Below are positions 6,003-10,018 of a stretch of 10,018 bases of DNA, piece by piece (position 1 is the stretch's first letter; each line of letters starts with the position of its first letter). Under the pieces are notes generated by a model. That model was not told the DNA's origin. It searched no databases and saw nothing but the letters and a program-made list of their open reading frames with translations. Source of the stretch: an uncultured Clostridia bacterium (GTDB lineage Bacteria > Bacillota > Clostridia > Christensenellales > Borkfalkiaceae); assembly GCA_904501815.1 (NCBI GenBank), contig CAJGCN010000045.1, positions 1-10,018 on the forward strand, written 5' to 3'. The position numbers and the translations under genes are program-made.

Positions 6003-7247
6003 ATGACTCGTTTACATTCGATATTAGCGATACAAGCGATTTTACCGTATTTACATTGGATTGCCATCGGCGCAGGGGCGTTGATTGCGTTAATCGGGTT
6101 TATCGTAGGCGCGGTGAAAGGCGTTCGGCGGGTGCGTTGGGGCGCGTTCGTCTGGGCGGGCGTTTGCGGTCTGTTCGTGCTTTTCAATAAACTTTTATCG
6201 GCTACCGTTTCCGGTTGGTTTGCGTTCGGCTTGACGAGCGGTACGCAAGCGTTAATCGGATCGGCGGTAATTGCCGTCGGCGTGGCGTTGGCTATGCTGA
6301 TTGTGTTCGGGGTTTTACGGGCGATTGCAAAGCCGAAAAAATCGGGCTCGGATAATTATTATTATCAAAATACCTACGGAAATACTTATCGGGAACTTTC
6401 TCCGCTCGGAGAAGAATACGACGACGATTACGAAGACGATTATCCCCAAGAAAAAGTGCAAGACTACGGCAAGCCTTGCGCGTTTAGCCGTATTTTAGGC
6501 GGTCTTATTTCGGCGGTGAACGGCGTTGTCGTGACGGCGAGCCTTTTAGGCTTTGCGCTGTTGGTTTTGGGTTTGACTCCGCTTGCAAGCGGTGGATTAA
6601 AAGATTTCTACGCGCTCGGTTGGGTGAGCTATTTGTACGGGTTCTTAAAAGCGTACGGAGTAGATTTCTTGCTAATCGGCATTATTGCGCTGTATATCCG
6701 TCGCGGTTGGCGGGTCGGCTTATTCGGCGGTTTACGCTCGATTTTGTCAACGCTCGGCAGAGCCGTTGCCGTAGGGCTTGCCTTTTATTTGCCCTTCTCG
6801 GCGGCGGCGTTCGGTGGCGGTGTATTGGGCGTAGTGGGGAAAGTCAGCGTATTTTTCGGCGGACTTACGCAAGGATTTTTGGGCGCGCTCGGAGAAAAGG
6901 TTTGCCTGGTGGCAGGGCAAATTATAACGGGGATTATTCTCGTCGTTATCTTCCTGCTCGTCATTTGGCTGTTCGTTTGGATATTCGACCGCTTAGCCGA
7001 AGTTTCTGCGGATGCAGGCGTGCTTGGATTTATCGACGGCGTGCTTGCGGTGCTCGTATATATCGCGCTTGCGCTCGTCGTTTGCGCGTTGATCGGTGCG
7101 GCGCTGTATCTTCTTAACTACTACGGGTTAGTCGGCGTGCGCGGCGTTTTGTTCGGAACGAACTCTCCGATTACGGAACGCATTTTCCTTGCTTGCGACG
7201 ACTATTTAGCCAAGTGGTTAGAAACGCTTGCCGCCAAGCTCGGATAG
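6003..7247 (+). CDS. polytopic membrane protein, probable tandem CvpA-like
   Basis: The 414-residue protein has about eight hydrophobic segments, near 18-38, 47-66, 83-106, 168-190, 217-231, 246-265, 305-327 and 345-371. Residues 113-155 form a polar, acidic, tyrosine-rich cytoplasmic loop (EEYDDDYEDDYPQE). The pattern of a first helix followed by a Gly/basic turn (GFIVGAVKGVRR, 32-43) and a later SRILGGLISAVNGVV segment (162-176) resembles CvpA-family proteins. A similar pair recurs in the second half (RRGWRVGLFGGLRS, 233-246; GVLGFIDGVLAVLV, 339-352), suggesting an internal duplication. The role is unknown; CvpA itself is linked to colicin V production and envelope function. The frame is open from TTG 5961, but AAGGAG (5989-5994) lies 8 bases before ATG 6003, which is chosen. 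No promoter was found in the 100-base gap after glnS, so cotranscription is likely. Confidence 0.8.
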   Translation: MTRLHSILAIQAILPYLHWIAIGAGALIALIGFIVGAVKGVRRVRWGAFVWAGVCGLFVLFNKLLSATVSGWFAFGLTSGTQALIGSAVIAVGVALAMLIVFGVLRAIAKPKKSGSDNYYYQNTYGNTYRELSPLGEEYDDDYEDDYPQEKVQDYGKPCAFSRILGGLISAVNGVVVTASLLGFALLVLGLTPLASGGLKDFYALGWVSYLYGFLKAYGVDFLLIGIIALYIRRGWRVGLFGGLRSILSTLGRAVAVGLAFYLPFSAAAFGGGVLGVVGKVSVFFGGLTQGFLGALGEKVCLVAGQIITGIILVVIFLLVIWLFVWIFDRLAEVSADAGVLGFIDGVLAVLVYIALALVVCALIGAALYLLNYYGLVGVRGVLFGTNSPITERIFLACDDYLAKWLETLAAKLG

Positions 7248-8051
7248 TTAAATCCCGCTTAAAAAGCTTTTGGAAAAGCTCTCCTTCGGGGGAGCTTTTT
7301 TTTGCGCAACGGCGGTTTGGAATTGTTGAATATACTCGACGGCGCGTTTTACCGATTTTTCAAATAATTCGTCCGCCCCGTCCGTGCTTTGCCTAAACGG
7401 CGCTTTGGGATTTTGCCATACCTTTTTCTCTGCGTTCGTAAGCACGGAAATCGGCACGCGTAAACGTTTTCTGCCAAAAACCCGTAAAGAGATACCCGTG
7501 TATGTGTTGAACGCAAAAAAACTCTTTTTAAAGGTTGGTTTCGTAAGGGGCAGGTACGAGTTCACGGTAGCGTAAGCGGAATAAAAAAGAAAGACGGTAT
7601 CTAACTCTTCTTCCTTTAACGACGGACGAAGATAGGAGGAAAAGGGGTCGTGGCGCACTCCGTGTTCGTTGACGTGCCGTAAATACCCGTCGAGCGCGCT
7701 TTCAACTTGCGAATGTTTGCGTAAGGACTTGCCCGAAAGATAATAGACGAATGGGTGAAAGGTTGTGTCGGTGGCGTAGTGCGTGATATATCCTAACGCG
7801 TAGGAAAGGGCTTTTTCGTCTGTTTCAGAGAAAAGCGAAAGAATACGGAAAAACTCGTAGCCTTTTCTATGGAGCGTTCTGCCTAAGTTCATTTTATTTC
7901 GCGTACGGGTAGGATAGAAAAAGCAAAAGTCCGCCCCTTGCGAGCCGAAAAAATATAACGGCAGGTGTGGTAGGAGCGTTTTCTGTAAATTATGCGGTAA
8001 ACGCGCGAAAGTTTCTTTCGCTACGGCGTAGTGTGTATACGGTGCAGGCAT
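7248..8051 (-). CDS. zinc-dependent phospholipase C-like protein
   Basis: The 267-residue protein matches the zinc-dependent phospholipase C / S1-P1 nuclease-like fold common in Clostridia. Likely metal ligands are visible in order: H7 (THY), D41 (GAD), H61 (RTLH), H91 and D95 (THYATD), H99, and H113 with E117 (HxxxE). GSQGADFCFF (36-45) and YALGYITHYATD (84-95) are characteristic. There is no signal peptide, so unlike secreted toxin-type enzymes it is probably cytoplasmic, and its substrate is unknown. No good ribosome site precedes ATG 8051 (upstream bases ACTATCCTT) and no other in-frame start exists before the TAG at 8133-8135, so initiation may be weak or leaderless. The stop abuts the opposing gene's stop at 7247, and residues 250-260 (QKKAPPKESFS) are encoded by that gene's terminator. 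Confidence 0.85.
   Translation of the reverse strand: MPAPYTHYAVAKETFARLPHNLQKTLLPHLPLYFFGSQGADFCFFYPTRTRNKMNLGRTLHRKGYEFFRILSLFSETDEKALSYALGYITHYATDTTFHPFVYYLSGKSLRKHSQVESALDGYLRHVNEHGVRHDPFSSYLRPSLKEEELDTVFLFYSAYATVNSYLPLTKPTFKKSFFAFNTYTGISLRVFGRKRLRVPISVLTNAEKKVWQNPKAPFRQSTDGADELFEKSVKRAVEYIQQFQTAVAQKKAPPKESFSKSFLSGI
7274..7303 (+). terminator. intrinsic terminator of the CvpA-like gene, inside the opposing gene
   Basis: AAAAGCTCTCC (7274-7284) pairs with GGGGAGCTTTT (7289-7299) around a TTCG tetraloop, and an eight-base T run spans 7296-7303. It starts 27 bases after the plus-strand stop. It lies within the last codons of the convergent minus-strand gene. A competing hairpin, AGCTTTT-GG-AAAAGCT (7265-7280), overlaps its left arm. 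Confidence 0.9.
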
Positions 8052-8096
8052 AAGGATAGTATGCGGAAATTCGGCGTAGAAATAACGCGTAAAGTT

Positions 8097-8125
8097 AAAA
8101 AACGAAGCAAATTTGCTTCGTTTTT
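8097..8125 (-). terminator. intrinsic terminator of spoVT
   Basis: The perfect inverted repeat AAAAACGAAGC (8098-8108) with GCTTCGTTTTT (8115-8125) has an AAATTT loop. On the minus strand it ends in a U-tract (8097-8102). It begins about 11 bases after the spoVT stop, so the phospholipase-like gene downstream must be transcribed separately. It is nearly symmetric and could also act on the plus strand. Confidence 0.85.
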
Positions 8126-8135
8126 CAACTTTCTA

Positions 8136-8681
8136 TTACTCAAATTGATTAGCTAAGATGTCTGCCGTAAGGCGCGCGAGATTGACGGTTGCCGAGTCTA
8201 ATTTCGCGCCTTCGCTTTTGTCGAGTACGGCTACTGCCCCAAGACAGTCCCCGCCTGATACGATAGGCACGATTACTTGCGCCGTCACCCCTTCTTCTTT
8301 GCTCGAAGTGATAGGCAACACGTCCCCGCCGTCGGCGGCGTTGGCAACGTAGCTTCTTCTGTCTTTTAAGATTTTTTCCATTTCTTCGGAAAGAGTTTTT
8401 CCGTCAAGATCCTTTTTCCCTTCGCCGTAAGCGAATAACACCCCGTCGGTATCGCAAATTAACGCCAACTTACCGCTTAAATCGTTTAAAGACCGTGCGG
8501 TGGCTTCGCTAAACCGCTCTAAGGTTGCGATAGGCGAGTATTTTTTGAGCATAAGCTCGTCGCGGTCGGTGAAAATTTCCAAAGGGTCGCCTTCTTTAAT
8601 ACGTAAGGTGCGGCGTATTTCTTTAGGGATAACGACTCTGCCGAGCTCGTCGATTCTTCTGACTATTCCGGTTGCTTTCAT
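8136..8681 (-). CDS. spoVT: stage V sporulation protein T, AbrB-family regulator
   Basis: SpoVT is a DNA-binding regulator that in Bacillus adjusts the late forespore (SigG) programme. This 181-residue protein is close to the 178 of B. subtilis SpoVT. Residues 1-50 form the AbrB swapped-hairpin DNA-binding domain; MKATGIVRRIDELGRVVIPK (1-20) and EIRRTLRIKEGDPLEIF (21-37) are nearly identical to the Bacillus protein. Residues from about 55 to 181 form the GAF-like sensing domain (LALICDTDGVLFAYG; QVIVPIVSGGDCLGAVAVLD). The frame opens at 8720, but GGAGG (8689-8693) lies 7 bases before ATG 8681, and homology begins exactly there. It is flanked by minus-strand terminators, so it is monocistronic. 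A SigG-like promoter with an overlapping palindrome lies just upstream. It strongly suggests a spore former or a descendant of one. Confidence 0.95.
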   Translation of the reverse strand: MKATGIVRRIDELGRVVIPKEIRRTLRIKEGDPLEIFTDRDELMLKKYSPIATLERFSEATARSLNDLSGKLALICDTDGVLFAYGEGKKDLDGKTLSEEMEKILKDRRSYVANAADGGDVLPITSSKEEGVTAQVIVPIVSGGDCLGAVAVLDKSEGAKLDSATVNLARLTADILANQFE

Positions 8682-8702
8682 AAAAATTCCTCCATTTACA
8701 GG

Positions 8703-8732
8703 TATTGTGTGAGTACGCACAGGAAAATATAC
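8703..8732 (-). promoter_or_regulatory. possible SigG promoter of spoVT
   Basis: On the minus strand GTATA (8728-8732) fits the SigG -35 pattern GHATR. After an 18-base spacer, CACAATA (8703-8709) matches 6 of 7 positions of the -10 pattern CATWHTA. Transcription would start near 8696, just before the GGAGG site. Bacillus spoVT is SigG-dependent, which agrees, but short degenerate motifs in A/T-rich DNA can arise by chance. No good SigA promoter was found here. Confidence 0.45.
8708..8721. promoter_or_regulatory. near-palindrome, candidate operator
   Basis: TGTGAGTACGCACA is symmetric at 12 of 14 positions (TGTGnGTACnCACA). It sits between the proposed -35 and -10 elements of spoVT, where a bound dimer or tetramer would block transcription. 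Autoregulation by SpoVT is one possibility. The binding protein is not identifiable from sequence. Confidence 0.35.
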
Positions 8733-8745
8733 GTCTAAAAAGGAG

Positions 8746-8772
8746 AAAAAAACCGCTTTGGGAAAAAAGCGG
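8746..8772 (-). terminator. minus-strand terminator upstream of spoVT
   Basis: CCGCTTT (8753-8759) pairs with AAAGCGG (8766-8772) around a GGGAAA loop. On the minus strand the hairpin is followed by seven U residues (8746-8752). It would stop antisense transcription coming from the tRNA side before it enters spoVT. A second AAAAAAGCGGG at 8793-8803 repeats the one at 8763-8773 and could compete for the same arm. Confidence 0.55.
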
Positions 8773-8813
8773 GAAAATTTTTTGAAAAATTTAAAAAAGC
8801 GGGATAAAATGAG

Positions 8814-8842
8814 TTGACAAATACGTTAGGTTAGGATATAAT
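8814..8842 (+). promoter_or_regulatory. consensus SigA promoter of tRNA-Leu
   Basis: A perfect TTGACA (8814-8819) and a perfect TATAAT (8837-8842) are 17 bases apart. A/T-rich DNA lies upstream, including the inverted repeat AAATTTTT/AAAAATTT (8775-8792). Transcription should begin about 7 bases before the tRNA 5' end. Confidence 0.92.
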
Positions 8843-8855
8843 AGTTTTCGTTAAT

Positions 8856-8940
8856 GCGGTCGTGGCGGAACTGGCAGACGCGCAAGACTAAGGATCTTGT
8901 GGGTAACTCCATGCAGGTTCAATTCCTGTCGACCGCACCA
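8856..8940 (+). tRNA. tRNA-Leu, anticodon AAG
   Basis: All arms fold. The acceptor stem is GCGGTCG (8856-8862) with CGACCGC (8930-8936). The D stem is GCG/CGC with the Leu-type loop AACTGGCAGA. The anticodon stem is CAAGA/TCTTG with loop CTAAGGA, placing AAG at 8890-8892. The long class II variable arm is TGGG-TAAC-TCCA (8900-8911). The T arm is GCAGG-TTCAATT-CCTGT (8913-8929). The discriminator is A8937 and CCA is encoded (8938-8940). A73, the long arm and G37 fit tRNA-Leu reading CUN codons. Anticodon AAG puts A at wobble position 34, which is rare in bacteria and implies either direct CUU reading or deamination to inosine by TadA. Confidence 0.95.
8918..8940 (+). other. candidate attachment site at the tRNA-Leu 3' end
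   Basis: Tyrosine recombinases often integrate into the T-loop/acceptor end of tRNA genes and restore the tRNA sequence. An integrase gene starts 128 bases beyond this tRNA and points toward it. The matching direct repeat would lie past the right edge of the window, and none was found inside, so this is inferred from layout only. Confidence 0.35.
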
Positions 8941-8988
8941 CAAAAACGGCGTTTTTTGAGTGAAAATAGCTCAAAAACGCCGTTTTTG
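8941..8988. terminator. long bidirectional terminator between tRNA-Leu and integrase
   Basis: The left arm, CAAAAACGGCG plus TTTTTTGAG (8941-8960), pairs with CTCAAAAACGCCGTTTTTG (8970-8988). The stem is about 19 bp with a single bulged T and a nine-base loop. T5 at 8983-8987 serves the tRNA and A5 at 8942-8946 serves the convergent integrase gene. Confidence 0.88.
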
Positions 8989-9067
8989 CTTGTCTAAAAT
9001 CAGCGAAATATGAACTGAAATTCAATTTTTGGGTAGTTAATCGGGCAGAAAGAACTGCGGAATCCCT

Positions 9068-10018
9068 TTAATACAAGACCTTCAGGGCTTGTTCCTTCAT
9101 AAATTCGTCCGAAAAATGCGTATATACGTTGCTCGTCATTGTTTCGTCTGCCTTATGCCCCGCCCAAACGGAAACGACTTCGCGTGGAACGCCGCACTCC
9201 TGACAACGCGTAATGAAAGTATGTCGCAAATCGTGCAAATGGTGATTTGGACAAAAATTCTTGAATAGATCGCTCATCGAGTCGTCGCGGAGCTTTGGAA
9301 GATCTTCGGAGAAAGGAAGATATTTCCGAAGCATAGGCGTTATCGGAATCCGTCTACGTTCCTCAGGACGTCCTTTTCTCTTTTTAGCGGTGATCACCGA
9401 AACGAAATCTTCTTCGAAGATTGCCGTTTTCAGTTCGCAACGCCTGCACCCCAAATATAAATAACAAATAAACGTTGTTTTATATTTGTTTCCTTCCAAA
9501 GCGGAGAGCAGACGAGATTCTTCGTCTTTCGTCAATGCGCTACCGTGCTTTTGAATGTGAATTGGCTTTGCTACGAGTCGCAACGGGTTTCTAACGATTA
9601 CGCCTGAGTCAACGGCATATTCAAAGATTGATTTTAACAGCTTGTAGCATTTTTCAGCAGCGCGACTCTCGGTAATTTCGTTTAAAAACTTCTGAACGTC
9701 AAGCGGTTTTATATTCCGAATCGGAGTTTGTCCGAGCTTTGGATAAGCGTATATCCGTAATGTTCTTTCATAATCCCCGTACGTTCCTTCTTTTATGTAA
9801 GGTCGTTTTACGTGTTCAAGCCATTCTTCCGTAAACGGTTGCAATAAAACAGCGGACGTCTTTGGTAGCTGTTTCCTTTCGTCCCAGTCGGGGGCTTGCT
9901 TATAAAGTTTTGCGATAAATTTTTGCTTTGCCTCCTTCAAAGTCTTGCTCGTCGCTTGCAGGTCTAAGCCCTTTGCGCGACATCTGATCTGATAAAGCCC
10001 GTCTTTGGTAATTCGAAC
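9068..10018 (-). CDS. tyrosine recombinase/integrase, 5' end beyond window
   Basis: This is a phage-type integrase that would recombine element and chromosome attachment sites through a tyrosine-linked intermediate. The frame stays open to the window edge, giving at least 316 residues. The TTG at 9938-9940 is internal, since 26 more sensible codons precede it (VRITKDGLYQIRCRAKGLDL and onward), resembling an arm-type DNA-binding domain. A SAM-like core-binding domain follows at about 60-120 (FTEEWLEHVKRPYIKEGTY). Counting from the edge, the catalytic set is complete: R192 (LGCRRCEL), lysines near 212-215 (TAKKRK), H262 and R265 (HDLRH), H288 (AGH) and Y299 (VYTH). It converges on tRNA-Leu, suggesting an element integrated there. 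Two 60-base lines counted by eye are about 40-43% G+C against about 47% for a glnS line, a weak sign of separate origin. Confidence 0.93.
   Translation of the reverse strand, partial: VRITKDGLYQIRCRAKGLDLQATSKTLKEAKQKFIAKLYKQAPDWDERKQLPKTSAVLLQPFTEEWLEHVKRPYIKEGTYGDYERTLRIYAYPKLGQTPIRNIKPLDVQKFLNEITESRAAEKCYKLLKSIFEYAVDSGVIVRNPLRLVAKPIHIQKHGSALTKDEESRLLSALEGNKYKTTFICYLYLGCRRCELKTAIFEEDFVSVITAKKRKGRPEERRRIPITPMLRKYLPFSEDLPKLRDDSMSDLFKNFCPNHHLHDLRHTFITRCQECGVPREVVSVWAGHKADETMTSNVYTHFSDEFMKEQALKVLY

Noticed and set aside
8682..8720. 13-codon extension of spoVT to 8720
   Set aside because: It runs through the proposed promoter, the palindrome and the GGAGG site, and SpoVT homology starts at 8681.
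9021..9031. TTCAATTTTTG resembling the tRNA-Leu TTCAATTCCTG segment as a possible second att copy
   Set aside because: Only a short, imperfect A/T-rich match that does not extend into the acceptor stem.

Overview
The window reads like chromosome from a spore-forming Firmicute of the class Clostridia, probably an uncultured lineage. The evidence is a SpoVT-type sporulation regulator, a single-chain (alpha2) glycyl-tRNA synthetase, formate-tetrahydrofolate ligase, consensus SigA promoters, AGGAGG-type ribosome sites and UUCG/T-tract terminators. No taxon can be named from sequence reading alone.

Layout. Bases 3-374 (+) hold a small two-helix membrane protein, possibly cut by the window edge. 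It shares a bidirectional terminator with the convergent glyQS (444-1844, -). A gene-free stretch of about 500 bases follows. It holds a hairpin repeat (1991-2029), a REP/MITE-like element of two inverted hairpin modules (2040-2166) and an orphan intrinsic terminator (2241-2277). Then come fhs (2435-4090, +), a second copy of the hairpin repeat inside a five-hairpin array (4098-4228), glnS (4268-5902, +) and a polytopic CvpA-like membrane protein (6003-7247, +). That protein meets a zinc-dependent phospholipase-C-like gene (7248-8051, -) stop to stop. spoVT (8136-8681, -) follows, behind a possible SigG promoter. A tRNA-Leu with the rare anticodon AAG (8856-8940, +) is driven by a perfect SigA promoter. 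A tyrosine-recombinase gene (9068-10018, -) runs off the right edge.

Functionally, most of the window is housekeeping: charging of glycine and glutamine tRNAs, one-carbon metabolism, a leucine tRNA and late sporulation control. The right end differs. An intact integrase convergent with the 3' end of a tRNA gene is the usual signature of an integrative element, so accessory cargo probably lies beyond 10018. No new defence or metabolic system is visible inside the window. The most notable signals are the A34 leucine tRNA, the covarying hairpin repeats around fhs, the tRNA/integrase junction and the regulatory architecture ahead of spoVT.

Several coding starts were set by promoter and ribosome-site evidence rather than by the longest open frame: fhs at 2435, glnS at 4268, the CvpA-like gene at 6003 and spoVT at 8681. 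The integrase frame stays open to the window edge.
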